Notes under the pieces: model-generated | What the model saw: the letters and a program-made list of their open reading frames with translations, nothing else | Told to the model about the DNA's origin: nothing | The model's database searches: none | From: Granulicella aggregans | GTDB taxonomy: Bacteria; Acidobacteriota; Terriglobia; Terriglobales; Acidobacteriaceae | Direction: 5' to 3' | Assembly: GCF_025685565.1 (NCBI RefSeq) | Contig: NZ_JAGSYE010000001.1 | Coordinates: 1,922,001-1,986,000, forward strand | DNA: 64,000 bases | Part shown: in pieces, positions 38,859 through 48,382 of the stretch | Position numbering within the stretch: position 1 is the stretch's first letter | How the letters are laid out: each line of letters starts with the position of its first letter | Program-made: the position numbers and the translations under genes

Positions 38859-40577
38859 ATGGCAGTAGTACCCGGTTTTGACTATGACATCTTTGTAAGT
38901 TACGCGCACACGGACGATTTGGTTGACGCTGCCGAAGGACCGGGAGGATGGGTCTTCCGTCTGGTGAATCTGCTAGAGCGACTTAGCGCAAAAAATGATT
39001 TTGTCCGAGCCTTACAAGGAAGAACGGTATTCCAAGCCAAGCCGGGGCAGCTCAAGAATATCTATACAGATCTGACGCTGGTCGATTTTAAGGATTCAGG
39101 CGATGAATTGCGATACTACACGGACATTATCGACGCCTTAAAAGAGACTCTATCCGCGTTTCCGAAGGCAGTAAGCTTTTCTTATATCGCCGCTGACGCC
39201 TCTGTACACGTAGGAGAATTGCTGGCGAACAGTCCTGAAAAAGCTTCAGGTGCCGAGCCCTATCTTTCAGAATCCCGCGCTTGGTTCGATCGACAAGGAC
39301 TGATGACAAAGACCTCGACTTACTCAGAAGACTTTACTCAGTACTGCAAAATCTATAAGACGAGAATCAAGATGTACGGCGCAATGCACCACCCCGATCT
39401 GGCTCTCCAAGATATCAATACAGTAATGACGACATGCCAAGCAGTATTGGATAAATACCCTTGGGATATTTATCTCCGATATCAAATCATATTGAGCAAT
39501 TACGAGGCCGGTAAAGCTCTGTTTGACGCTCATCGATTCAAAGAGGCGCTTCCGTATTTGAACTATGCCTCTCACTGGGGAGACAAACAAAGCACGCAGC
39601 TCTTGGCTAAACTGTACCGGGAGGGATTGGGGATAGACAAAGGAGATAAGCGCGCGCTGGAGTTGGACGCCTTGGCAGCAGGCCAGATTCTTACCAGTTA
39701 CACAGTCCAAGCGGACTTCAATGGCGTGCAACAGCCGACCAAGTTTTATATCAGGGACTGGCCTTCCGAATATCCCTATGAGGGGATTGATGATCAGGCA
39801 ATTTGGTTGAAGGAGGCGCGGGGTGCAACCTTCCCGCCTGATGTCATCGATTCGTTCCATAAGCTTGTAAAGATTGCCAAAGATAACAAGGTGTCGTTTC
39901 GAGAACTGACCGAATATGCCTTAAAATCCACGGACGATAAGGCTGAAAGAGCAAAGCCGGCACCTGTCAAAAGAACAGGCCCGAATGAGCGCGCCAGACC
40001 CCAATACGATCTAGCGCTGGGGTTCGGAAAGCAAGAAAAATGGCCCGAGGCCGCAAAGGCTTTGGAGGGGGCGCTAGTCCTGGATCCGGAATCCGCCGAT
40101 ATTTTGGAGCTTGCGGTCGGGCTCTATCACGACAAACTGTTCCTGTATAAGCGAGCATTCGAATTGAATGCTCGTCTTGTCGACCTCGGAACGGGGGCGG
40201 GGGACGACGATTTTGTAGAGAGTCATCTGACAACCTCTCGATTCGAGTCCTGCACAGTGCTTTCCGCCATTGATAGGGACAAGAGCCCTGAAAAAAGTCG
40301 AAAGCTGGTGATGATGGCCCTGAACTTCGCGTGTCTTTTCGGGGAGAAGAAGTATGGGGCGGCACTCAGCGCAGGCCGAAAACTTCGGGCGGATTTAGGC
40401 GGTCTTGAAAGAGTGGGCTGGAATTTTGCTGGAACCAAGCACTTTCTGGGAGAGGATAAGGCGTTTGCGAAGAAGTCCACCGACTGGGTCAGTTTGTTCG
40501 AGGCGCTTGAGGAAGGAGACGAGAAGAAGGCGCAGGCGGCGCTCACCGCGTTGGGAGTGCCAGAAGCGGGCAAGTAG
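38859..40577 (+). CDS. TIR-like N-terminus fused to Sel1/TPR helical protein
   Basis: The 572-aa protein starts with the first strand and helix of a TIR fold (YDIFVSYAHTDD at 9-20, then WVFRLVNLLERL at 31-42). The rest of TIR, including the SxxW..E block with the catalytic Glu of NADase TIRs, is not visible, so it is a truncated or divergent TIR. A long helical region follows with a Sel1-like repeat near 228-270 (EALPYLNYASHWGDKQSTQLLAKLY), a conserved-looking FPPDVIDSFHKLVKIA segment at 325-340 and a TPR at about 382-430. I use ATG 38859 with GGAGG 11 bases upstream instead of the TTG at 38841. GC is about 45% in the lines I counted, far below the flanks, which suggests recent acquisition. 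It sits 132 bases after the zinc-ribbon gene. Confidence 0.75.
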   Translation: MAVVPGFDYDIFVSYAHTDDLVDAAEGPGGWVFRLVNLLERLSAKNDFVRALQGRTVFQAKPGQLKNIYTDLTLVDFKDSGDELRYYTDIIDALKETLSAFPKAVSFSYIAADASVHVGELLANSPEKASGAEPYLSESRAWFDRQGLMTKTSTYSEDFTQYCKIYKTRIKMYGAMHHPDLALQDINTVMTTCQAVLDKYPWDIYLRYQIILSNYEAGKALFDAHRFKEALPYLNYASHWGDKQSTQLLAKLYREGLGIDKGDKRALELDALAAGQILTSYTVQADFNGVQQPTKFYIRDWPSEYPYEGIDDQAIWLKEARGATFPPDVIDSFHKLVKIAKDNKVSFRELTEYALKSTDDKAERAKPAPVKRTGPNERARPQYDLALGFGKQEKWPEAAKALEGALVLDPESADILELAVGLYHDKLFLYKRAFELNARLVDLGTGAGDDDFVESHLTTSRFESCTVLSAIDRDKSPEKSRKLVMMALNFACLFGEKKYGAALSAGRKLRADLGGLERVGWNFAGTKHFLGEDKAFAKKSTDWVSLFEALEEGDEKKAQAALTALGVPEAGK

Positions 40578-40795
40578 CTGAGGGAGGTTGTGCCGCGTCA
40601 TTCTCCGTAGCTGCTCGACTCTCTATGAATGGGTTAGCGCAGGCCAACCTGTAAGCACTTCCAAGGTGCCGCAAGAACTTAGCCCAGGGCACTTCCGGTA
40701 TCGAGCGCGCAGCAAGTGCCCAGCCGGAGCCATTCAGCGAAGGAAGTCACTTTCGTCGCTTCCCCGGCTGACACTCGACAGAAGATGGATGCGCT

Positions 40796-41764
40796 TTACG
40801 AAAAAACTCCAGCCTGCTGAAGGTCTTTCTTCATGCCGTCCCAACTGATGCGCGTTGAAGCTTCCGGAGTGCCGCCGCCCTTCCAGTGGGTTTCCAGGTT
40901 TACCGCGTCTGAATAGCCGATCTTTTCAAGTGCACGGAACTGTGCTGCCCAGTCGATGTATCCCTTGTCGACCGGCGACCATACGATCTTCCCGGTGTCA
41001 TCCTTGATGGCGTTTTTGACGTGGCAGTGATGGATGCGGTCTTTGGGGATTGCGTCCCAGCCGTTGGGGAAGGCGTCCAACTCGCCTCGCATAACCGCGT
41101 TCCCCGGGTCCCAGTTAAGAGAGAGATTGCGCGAAGGAACGCCAGCCAGTGTCGCCGCTGCCTCTCGCCCGGTTGCGGTGTTGCATGCGAACTCGTTCTC
41201 AAGGACGAGCATCACACTCTGGCTCGCTGCCTTTTCCGCCGCCTTCTGAAGTGCTTCGTTGATGCCGGCACGGTAGGGCTTCACGTCGTCGATGCGCCAG
41301 AAGTCGAAACAGCGGACCTTGTTGGTCTTGAATTGTTTTGCGAGTGAGATCGACCGCTCCAGCACCTCATCCTGGTGCTTGAAATTGACTTCATCTGCGC
41401 CGTGCATGTCCTCTTTGGTTCCGGCCCCTGACACGGGAGCTCCGGGCCAGTTGACCTTATAGAGCGGGCTACTGATGTCGGTGACGGTCAGGCTGTACTT
41501 GGCGAGTATCTTCTGCGCGTTGGCGATGTCGGCATCAGGGCTGACCTGCAGGTTCTTGCCCCATATCTCGCGGAGTTCGACATAATGCAGACCGAAGTCC
41601 TTCGCGATGACGTAGCAGGCGTGGTCGAAGTCCTGTGAGATCTCGTCGGAGATGACGCCGATCTTGAACTTCGAGGTGGCGGCCCAACTGCGCGCCGGCA
41701 GCAGTAAGGATGCGGAGACGCCGGCCGCGCCTGCAATGAAGTTACGCCGGGAGAGAGGATTCAT
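40796..41764 (-). CDS. Tat-exported sugar phosphate isomerase/epimerase-like protein
   Basis: The 322-aa xylose-isomerase-like TIM barrel (AP endonuclease family 2 fold) has a Tat signal MNPLSRRNFIAG with a hydrophobic tail to about residue 28. Metal-site residues fit the family: E in LVLENEFA, D in LNWDPGNA, H in IHHCHVKN and E in NLETHWKGGG. The substrate is probably a free sugar, keto-sugar or inositol derivative, as the protein is periplasmic. TAAGGAG precedes the ATG. It is the last gene of the minus-strand sugar locus, 165 bases beyond the TonB transporter. Confidence 0.85.
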   Translation of the reverse strand: MNPLSRRNFIAGAAGVSASLLLPARSWAATSKFKIGVISDEISQDFDHACYVIAKDFGLHYVELREIWGKNLQVSPDADIANAQKILAKYSLTVTDISSPLYKVNWPGAPVSGAGTKEDMHGADEVNFKHQDEVLERSISLAKQFKTNKVRCFDFWRIDDVKPYRAGINEALQKAAEKAASQSVMLVLENEFACNTATGREAAATLAGVPSRNLSLNWDPGNAVMRGELDAFPNGWDAIPKDRIHHCHVKNAIKDDTGKIVWSPVDKGYIDWAAQFRALEKIGYSDAVNLETHWKGGGTPEASTRISWDGMKKDLQQAGVFS

Positions 41765-41876
41765 TGGATCAAGCTCCTTATTCCGTATGAAGGTTTAGAC
41801 GGCGGCATCGTCCCGGAAGACTGCCCGCTGGTGGATTAGTTTCAGTTCGGGGAGCACAATTGCAATCCGCAGGACT

Positions 41877-41910
41877 GAGGCGTCCGGCTGGCGGAGCGAC
41901 CGAACGCCTC
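41877..41910 (-). terminator. Putative terminator hairpin after the second Oar-like transporter
   Basis: On the minus strand GAGGCGUUCGG can pair with CCGGACGCCUC (11 pairs including one U-G wobble) around a 12-base loop. It starts 20 bases after the transporter stop. No U-run follows, so it may be a weak terminator or an mRNA-end structure. Confidence 0.45.
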
Positions 41911-41929
41911 CATTTTCTCGTACAGCGGG

Positions 41930-44900
41930 TTAGAAGGTCAGCTTCACACCCGCCTGCAGGACGCGCGGACCTCCGACGCCGTTTACATTGCCGACTCCAC
42001 TGCCAAGCGTGCCGGAGATCTGCCCGAGGTGCGACCCAAGCGAGCTGTTGGGAAGTCCGAAGGCAGGCGTATTGGTCAGGTTGAAGGCATCAAAGCGAGC
42101 TTCGACGGCAGCCTCACGAAAGACAGGAAAGCTTTTGAAGACAGAGAGGTTGTCAGAGAAGTAAGCGGGGCCGCGGAACTGGTTGCGCCCGGTGTTGCCG
42201 AAGACGCACGGTGTGGTGTTTGTCGCCGAATAGGCGACGCACGCGGCAGGTGCGGCGAATGCAGCAGGATTGAACCAGGACGCCGTACCTGCACCGGTCA
42301 CGTTGTGCGTGACTTTGTAGGGGCCAATCTTGTTCACGGTCTGCGTGGTTCCACCCGTGGCACTGCTGGTCGAGACGGTAAAGGGCAGGCCCGAAACTGC
42401 GGACAGAATCGCCGAGACCCTCCATCCACCCAAAGCATATGCGGTAGGGCCAGAGTTGAAGTAGTGGTGTCCATGTCCAGCGGGCAGCTCGTAGGTTACG
42501 GTCTGCTCGAAGTTGCGCGTGCGGTCGAAGTCTGCGACAGCGTAGTTGCGGTGAACCGGACCGGCCCAGAAGAGCAGTCCGCCATCCTGCGCACCGGTCT
42601 GGTAGTTCTGCGCCTTTCCCCAGGTGAAAGCAGAACTAAATGCGATCCCATTGGTGAAGCGACGGGAGAGCTGTACCTGTAGCGATTGATAGTTGGTGGA
42701 ATAACCGAGAAAGTACTCAGTTACCGAGGCAGTCTTGCCGAACGCCACCTTCAACGGATCGTACGCATTGCTCTGGCCATAGATGGTGGGCTGATTGATG
42801 TTTTGGGCGACGTCGATACGTGTACCGTGATTGGCGACGTAGGCGACCTGAAGTGACATGTCTTTCGGGAGCGCCTGCTGCAAGGCCACATTCCAGGAGG
42901 AGACGTACGCATTCTTGAAGTTCAGGGGGATGTAGAGGTTGCCCAGACCGATAGTGCCGTTGGCCGCGCTCTCTGTCAGGGTGCCGTCCGATCCGAAAGC
43001 AACGGTTGGAGTAGCCGGAATGCCGGTCACAAAGTTCACCACGCCGCCCGCCGGATTCAACGCGGGCCCGTAGGTGGGCGTAAACGTATAGTTCGTGCTG
43101 GTCTTGATCGGGTAATTGTAGGCGTAACTGTTGTCGACGAAAGGGACATAGCTGACACCGTATCCCGCGCGCACGACAGTTTGCTCGTTGACCCGGTACG
43201 AAGCTCCCAGGCGAGGAGCGAAGTTCGTGTAGTCCGTCTTCATGCCGAGATTCGAGGGGTTCCCATCGATGCCGGCCGCGACCAGTTGATTCGTAGCCGG
43301 GTTGTAGTTGACGAAGCCTGCGGCTTTCCGCGGCGTTGCCGGAGGGTAGAGCTCATAGCGAAGGCCGAAGTCGAGGGTGAGCTTGGGTGTTGCCTGCCAT
43401 TTGTCTGAGACAAAGAAGAAGAACCACGTCTGCCGATAGGCCGGGAAGGTGCTGTTGGTGTCCTGGCCCACCGAGTAGGGAACGTCAAAGAGCACGCTGG
43501 CGATGTCGTTGGCCTGTCCGGTTGCGGATCCGTTGAATGCGGTAGCACCGGGAGCGGAGGTCTGGTTCTCGCTGAAGTAGAAGGTCCCAGCCGCGGCGTT
43601 GATGTTTCCCTGAAGAAGATCGTCGCGGATGCGCCGTACATCGACACCAGCCTTTAGGGTGTGGTTGCCAAGGATCTTGGTCCAGTTGTTCGCGGCGTCG
43701 ATGTTCGATTCGGCGCGCAGCCAGGGCAAAGACTGTGAGTAGCCGATCAGAGGATTACCCGTGCCGTTTTCACCGTTGCCGGCAAAGTTGCTCACTTGAA
43801 AGGCGACCTGTCCGCTGCTGGTTGGGGTGTTGTCTGTACCATTCGGGCCATTGCCAGGGATGCCAAGGGTCGTCGCATCGTCTTTACCGTAGTCTGTCTG
43901 CTGGGCAGAGTTACGCAGGTGAGCGACGCCGAAGCGCACTTCCGTAAGCAGAGTTGGCGAGAAGGTGTGGTCGTAGTTGACACCGGTGCTATAGGCCGCC
44001 GCGGTTCCCGTCGCCTCGAAGCCTCCACCTGTGGGACCACCCAGAAAGGACCCGAAGAGGGGAGCCTGGAAGGTCGTCGTCTTCTGATGGCTGAAGCGTC
44101 CGCTGAGATGATTCTTATCGGAAATAGCGTAATCCGACTTGATGTCATAGCTGATTGAGTCCTTGCTGAACGGCGAGTTCTGAGAAAAGTTGTTTGTCGT
44201 AGTTCCGGCGATGTACTTGGCCGAAGCGAGATTCAGTTTCGGGTTTCTGGCAATGGCATCGAGGTCTTGAAGAACGGTGAGGCCAACGGGACTGATGCCA
44301 GCGTTCGAGAGGGGAATCAGGTTGCCGGTAAAGGGTGTACGTCCTGTGCCGCAGACTGCCCCGGTGCCGCCCGCGCAGGTCGCCGTGACGCCGGTGTTTG
44401 GATCGTAGACCTGGCCGCTGTATCCGCTCAGGTTCAAGACACCGCCGGCGGCGTTGTAGAACGGGATGGTGGTATTGACCGTCGAAGCCTCGTGGTCGGA
44501 GACGCGGAGAAAGTCGCCGAAGGCAAACAGCTTGTCCCTCAGGATCGGACCGCCCAGCGAGCCGCCTGTGTAGTTGTAAACGAGTCGCCCGTTCGGGCCT
44601 GTGGCGAAGTAGTTCCGCGCATTGACTCCGTTGTTCTCCATGCTTTGAAACGCCGACCCATGGAAGTTGTTGGTCCCCGATTTCAAGGTCACGTTGACGA
44701 CCCCGCCAACCGCCCGGCCAAACTCGGCCTCGAAGTTGTTGGTGGTGATGTCTACATTTTGAATGGCGGCAGCCGGAGGAACGAGGATGATGTGGATACC
44801 CGTGCGCTGGTCATCATCGATACCTTCGATCTGGTAAAGGTTCACATAGGAAGACTGGCCGTTCGCATTCACCGAAAGATCATTATTAGCGTTGAAGAAC

Positions 44901-45430
44901 TGCGAATTATTGAAGACTACAGGCGCCATGCCCGGAACCGTGTTGAGCAGAGACTGGAAGCTGTTGCCACTGCTGAGCGGAAGAGTGGCGATCTGGTGCT
45001 GTTCGAGAGATGTCGAGATGTCAGCGCGGTCCGTCTGTAGCAGAGGAGGCGCGGAAGTGACGGTAATGGTCTCGGTCGAACTTCCATTGGACAGGCTAAC
45101 GTCAACGCGGGTCGTCTGGTTGGTCAGGACCGCGATGTTCTCCTGGGTCTCTTTCTTGAATCCTTGAGAGACGACGGTGACGGTGTAGGTGCCAGAGGGA
45201 AGATTCGGTTCGGTAAAGTTACCGCTCTCGTTCGTAACAGTTGTGTAGGTGACGCTTTGGCCGGTCAGGACGATCGTGATCTGGGCGTTGGGTACGCTTG
45301 CGCCCGTCGAGTCAGTCACTGTGCCGACGATGGTGCCGCTGACAGCCTGGCCATGAAGGAAGGTTCCTTCCCAAAACAGGATCGATAAGATTGCGAGCGA
45401 AAAGGCGAAGCTGCGAGCACGTGCGAGCAT
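41930..45430 (-). CDS. Second Oar-like TonB-dependent transporter (1166 aa)
   Basis: It has a signal peptide (MLARARSFAFSLAILSILF...), a carboxypeptidase-regulatory beta-sandwich at about 35-95 (TIVGTVTDSTGASVPNAQITI), then the plug-like section with GRAVGGVVNVTLKSGTNNFH and a long beta-barrel ending in VKLTF. This is the same family as the transporter at 27395 but a distinct paralogue. I use ATG 45430 with GGAGG upstream, because the frame extends to a TTG at 45454 with no better signal. It is probably an importer for the sugar or glycoside processed by the adjacent periplasmic isomerases and oxidoreductases. It lies 143 bases after the cupin gene on the same strand. Confidence 0.9.
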   Translation of the reverse strand: MLARARSFAFSLAILSILFWEGTFLHGQAVSGTIVGTVTDSTGASVPNAQITIVLTGQSVTYTTVTNESGNFTEPNLPSGTYTVTVVSQGFKKETQENIAVLTNQTTRVDVSLSNGSSTETITVTSAPPLLQTDRADISTSLEQHQIATLPLSSGNSFQSLLNTVPGMAPVVFNNSQFFNANNDLSVNANGQSSYVNLYQIEGIDDDQRTGIHIILVPPAAAIQNVDITTNNFEAEFGRAVGGVVNVTLKSGTNNFHGSAFQSMENNGVNARNYFATGPNGRLVYNYTGGSLGGPILRDKLFAFGDFLRVSDHEASTVNTTIPFYNAAGGVLNLSGYSGQVYDPNTGVTATCAGGTGAVCGTGRTPFTGNLIPLSNAGISPVGLTVLQDLDAIARNPKLNLASAKYIAGTTTNNFSQNSPFSKDSISYDIKSDYAISDKNHLSGRFSHQKTTTFQAPLFGSFLGGPTGGGFEATGTAAAYSTGVNYDHTFSPTLLTEVRFGVAHLRNSAQQTDYGKDDATTLGIPGNGPNGTDNTPTSSGQVAFQVSNFAGNGENGTGNPLIGYSQSLPWLRAESNIDAANNWTKILGNHTLKAGVDVRRIRDDLLQGNINAAAGTFYFSENQTSAPGATAFNGSATGQANDIASVLFDVPYSVGQDTNSTFPAYRQTWFFFFVSDKWQATPKLTLDFGLRYELYPPATPRKAAGFVNYNPATNQLVAAGIDGNPSNLGMKTDYTNFAPRLGASYRVNEQTVVRAGYGVSYVPFVDNSYAYNYPIKTSTNYTFTPTYGPALNPAGGVVNFVTGIPATPTVAFGSDGTLTESAANGTIGLGNLYIPLNFKNAYVSSWNVALQQALPKDMSLQVAYVANHGTRIDVAQNINQPTIYGQSNAYDPLKVAFGKTASVTEYFLGYSTNYQSLQVQLSRRFTNGIAFSSAFTWGKAQNYQTGAQDGGLLFWAGPVHRNYAVADFDRTRNFEQTVTYELPAGHGHHYFNSGPTAYALGGWRVSAILSAVSGLPFTVSTSSATGGTTQTVNKIGPYKVTHNVTGAGTASWFNPAAFAAPAACVAYSATNTTPCVFGNTGRNQFRGPAYFSDNLSVFKSFPVFREAAVEARFDAFNLTNTPAFGLPNSSLGSHLGQISGTLGSGVGNVNGVGGPRVLQAGVKLTF

Positions 45431-45573
45431 CAATTTCCTCCGAAAGTTTGGCAATGAAACTATGTGTCATTGGTCAGACCACGAGGAATTTACTCGCTGT
45501 ATTAAACTTTCGTCAAGCGTATCTCTCTGGCAGGTACTCGATCGGCACTTCACAGGTTCGGCAAGGACGCTGC

Positions 45574-46029
45574 CTAATCGATTACTTTCTGCAGACCCAC
45601 GGCAACCACAAAATAATTCGCTGGAACATTCCCCACGTTCTTCAATCCGTGCAGGACGCCAGATGCGGTGAAGATCACACCGCCGGGCTCGACATAGCCA
45701 TGATGGCCATCGCTCGTCACCTCGAGTCTGCCTTCGCGGATCAGCAGCAGTTCGGAGTGCGTGTGACGATGCGGAGGATGCGGCATCTCGCCCGGAGGAA
45801 GCGTCGTCTCGTGGACTTCGATGTATTCGCCGGTCGCCAAAGTGCCGCGTATCACCGCCCGCGAAGCCATGCCATTCTTCCCGGTATGAACCGGCAATTT
45901 GTCGAACGCAAAGATTTCGGAGTGAGCAAGAGCAGGGCCTTCGCCAGACTGGGCTTCTGCCGAAATGCCGCCAAGGGCCGCGAATGCGGACAACGCAAGA
46001 CCTAACTCACGACGATCCATCTTTTTCAT
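45574..46029 (-). CDS. Exported cupin-domain protein
   Basis: The 151-aa protein has a short signal sequence (about 6-26) and one cupin barrel with both motifs: [18 protein letters not shown] (metal-binding histidines and Glu) and the second motif [10 protein letters not shown]. Such single-domain cupins are metal-binding isomerases or dioxygenase-like enzymes, often found near sugar catabolic genes. The substrate is not known. It is 34 bases downstream of the isomerase gene and on the same strand as the sugar locus, so it is probably co-transcribed. Confidence 0.85.
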   Translation of the reverse strand: MKKMDRRELGLALSAFAALGGISAEAQSGEGPALAHSEIFAFDKLPVHTGKNGMASRAVIRGTLATGEYIEVHETTLPPGEMPHPPHRHTHSELLLIREGRLEVTSDGHHGYVEPGGVIFTASGVLHGLKNVGNVPANYFVVAVGLQKVID

Positions 46030-46063
46030 TGAGAAACCGCTTTCTCCACTGCTCTAGTTTGGC

Positions 46064-46942
46064 TCAGGCGTGGTTTGCGTATCCGAGCCCTGTCAGTACA
46101 CCGCGCATGTACGCAAAGCTTTCTATGACACCCGGCATGGGATCGTCACCATGGATCTCGTACTCGAGGTCGACAAATCCCGCGTATTTCGTGGCGATGA
46201 GCGCCTCGAAGATCTCGCGGACGGGCATCTTGCCCTGGCCCACAGCGACCTGACTCTCCTTCACCTTCATGTCTGCGAGGTCTTTCATATGCATATTGAA
46301 GAGACGCGGGCCGACCTCGTGGATAGCTTCGACGACATCGGTACCGGCGCGGGCAGTGTGGCCCACATCAATGCAACAACCGATGCGCGGGTCCATGTTC
46401 TTGATTAGCTTCAGGATGTCGAGCGGCGATTGCCAGAGCTTGTCTTCAGGCCCATGGTTATGGATCGCGATCCGGATGTCGTACTCCTTCACGAACTTCT
46501 CGACGCGAGGAAGGCTCGCGGGAGATGGATCGCCGGCAACGATGACCTTGATGCCTGCTCGTCTACAGTATTCAAACTTGCTGCGGATATCGTCGTCTTC
46601 ATCCTTCGGAAAGTAGATCGCTCCAGCGGCGTGAAGCTTGATACCGGCGGCGGCGTAGTCGGCGACGGCCTGAGCCTCTTGTGTGGGATCGGTGGGCAGA
46701 TGATCCTTCACATCTTTTGCGTTCAGGTCGGAGACATGGATCTGCTTCAAGTAGCCGATCATCTGCGAGCGGTTGAACTCGCGAAAGGTATAGCTGGCAA
46801 TGCCGAGTTTGATGGGCAATGGCTTGCCGGTCTCCTCACGCGGAGCCGATGCAGCGGCGGAGAGGATTGCTGGGCTCGACAGGGCGGCTCCGGAGAGCGC
46901 GGCAGTACGAAGAAAGTTACGACGCGAAACCTGTGGCTTCAT
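46064..46942 (-). CDS. Tat-exported sugar phosphate isomerase/epimerase-like protein
   Basis: The 292-aa TIM barrel of the AP-endonuclease-2/xylose isomerase superfamily begins with the twin-arginine signal SRRNFLRTAALSG. Metal-binding elements are IAIHNHGPEDK, GCCIDVGHTARAG, NMHMKDLADMK and VDLEYEIHGDDP, which give the His/Glu/Asp set expected. The AGGAG before the ATG is strong. It lies between the cupin and Gfo/Idh/MocA genes, with 38 bases to the latter, and likely isomerises a keto-sugar or inosose made by that oxidoreductase. That pathway link is inferred from context. Confidence 0.88.
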   Translation of the reverse strand: MKPQVSRRNFLRTAALSGAALSSPAILSAAASAPREETGKPLPIKLGIASYTFREFNRSQMIGYLKQIHVSDLNAKDVKDHLPTDPTQEAQAVADYAAAGIKLHAAGAIYFPKDEDDDIRSKFEYCRRAGIKVIVAGDPSPASLPRVEKFVKEYDIRIAIHNHGPEDKLWQSPLDILKLIKNMDPRIGCCIDVGHTARAGTDVVEAIHEVGPRLFNMHMKDLADMKVKESQVAVGQGKMPVREIFEALIATKYAGFVDLEYEIHGDDPMPGVIESFAYMRGVLTGLGYANHA

Positions 46943-46980
46943 GGTTCTCCTAGGAGTGTTTCTCGACGAATGTGATTCTT

Positions 46981-48300
46981 CTAGACTTTGGGAGCCCAGC
47001 CCTTTTCATACTCGCGGCCCCAGTACTTCATCGCCTCGGCATCGTGCAGCACTTTACCGTCCGTCTGGTCCAGGTGAAGCTCTCGATTCGTCTCCCATGC
47101 GATGTTGGAGAGCTGAAGCATCGTGACTGCGACGTTGCCCTGCGCGACCGGCTGCCGCAGCTTCTCGCCCTTCTGAATGGCTGCGATGAAGTTGGCAAAG
47201 TGCGCGTCCGTCATGGAGTCGCGGCCCACCAGATCAGTCGACTCGGTCTTATTCCCTACCTTGAACTCACTCGTCATCTTGCCCTTCAGGTCGTAGATCT
47301 CATAGCCATCGCGATCCAATACGACAGTGCCCGTAGTTCCCATGATGGCCGAACCACGGTCGCGTCCGTAGTACTTCATCCCGTTGCAGCACTTGCCTTC
47401 CCACGCGATCATCGCATCGTCATAGCGGAAGCTGGTGGTCATGGTGTCGTAGAACTGCCAGTCATCCTTGAACTGATAGCGACCGGCGATCGAGGTCACG
47501 CTCTTCGGATAGTCGAGACCCAGCGCCCAGCGGCAGACGTCCACTTCATGCGTGCCGTTGTTCAGCGATTCGCCGGTGCCCCAGATCTTGAACCAGTGCC
47601 AGTTGTAGGGCTGGACGTTGTCGCGATAGGCCTGGCGCGGAGCCGGCCCCTGGAAGAGATCCCAGTCCAGCGTTGCCGGCACCGGAACTTCTTTGCCTGT
47701 GCCGATCGACTTCCGCACGTTGCTGTACCAGGCCTTCGCAAAATACGCGCGGCCGATCACTCCATTGTGGATCTTGTCGACAATCTCGATGCTGTGCGGT
47801 GAAGACCGCTGCTGCGATCCCATCTGCACGAGTTTCCCGGTCTTCTTCTGGGCTTCGATCAGCATCACGCCTTCAGCCGGATTGTGGCTGCACGGCTTTT
47901 CGACGTAGACGTGCTTGCCCGCCTGCACCCCGGCGATCGCCATCGGCGCATGCCAGTGGTCGGGCGTGGCAATCGTGATCGCGTCTATCTCCTTCATGGC
48001 GAGAATGTTGCGGAAGTCCTTTTCCGTCTTCGGAGCCTCGCCCATCTCGCGCTCCGTGCTGTCCGCAAACTTCTTCAGAATGTTGCTTTCCACATCGCAG
48101 ACGTGGGAGATGCGCGCATTTGCCTTATTCGCTTTGAGCGACGAAAGGTGCGCGTAGGCACGGCCATTCAAGCCGATCACCGCGAAGTTCAGCCGGTTGT
48201 TCGATCCCATGATCTGGCCATAACTCTTCGCCGTCGACGCGATTGCAAGTCCCGCCGTTCCCAATGCAGCCTTATCCATAAACTCACGCCGTGTCATCAT
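46981..48300 (-). CDS. Tat-exported Gfo/Idh/MocA-family oxidoreductase
   Basis: The 439-aa protein has a Tat-like signal (MMTRREFMDKAALGTAGLAI), a Rossmann NAD(P)-binding segment LNFAVIGLNGRAYAHL (38-53), the ATPDHWHAPM motif (111-120) and the catalytic EKP at 134-136. The C-terminal sheet follows. Members oxidise sugars, inositols or glycosides at one hydroxyl, or bind NAD tightly. I use ATG 48300 because CAGGAG lies 6 bases upstream; the longer frame to 48546 overlaps the neighbouring gene and lacks support. It precedes the isomerase gene, giving an oxidise-then-isomerise gene order. Confidence 0.9.
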   Translation of the reverse strand: MMTRREFMDKAALGTAGLAIASTAKSYGQIMGSNNRLNFAVIGLNGRAYAHLSSLKANKANARISHVCDVESNILKKFADSTEREMGEAPKTEKDFRNILAMKEIDAITIATPDHWHAPMAIAGVQAGKHVYVEKPCSHNPAEGVMLIEAQKKTGKLVQMGSQQRSSPHSIEIVDKIHNGVIGRAYFAKAWYSNVRKSIGTGKEVPVPATLDWDLFQGPAPRQAYRDNVQPYNWHWFKIWGTGESLNNGTHEVDVCRWALGLDYPKSVTSIAGRYQFKDDWQFYDTMTTSFRYDDAMIAWEGKCCNGMKYYGRDRGSAIMGTTGTVVLDRDGYEIYDLKGKMTSEFKVGNKTESTDLVGRDSMTDAHFANFIAAIQKGEKLRQPVAQGNVAVTMLQLSNIAWETNRELHLDQTDGKVLHDAEAMKYWGREYEKGWAPKV

Positions 48301-48382
48301 CTTGCTCTCCTGATTGTTCGCGTTGCCCTTAGTGACTTTGCTCGTAGAGACGAGCGAGAGGGAATGAAGGCCGCTCGAAATC

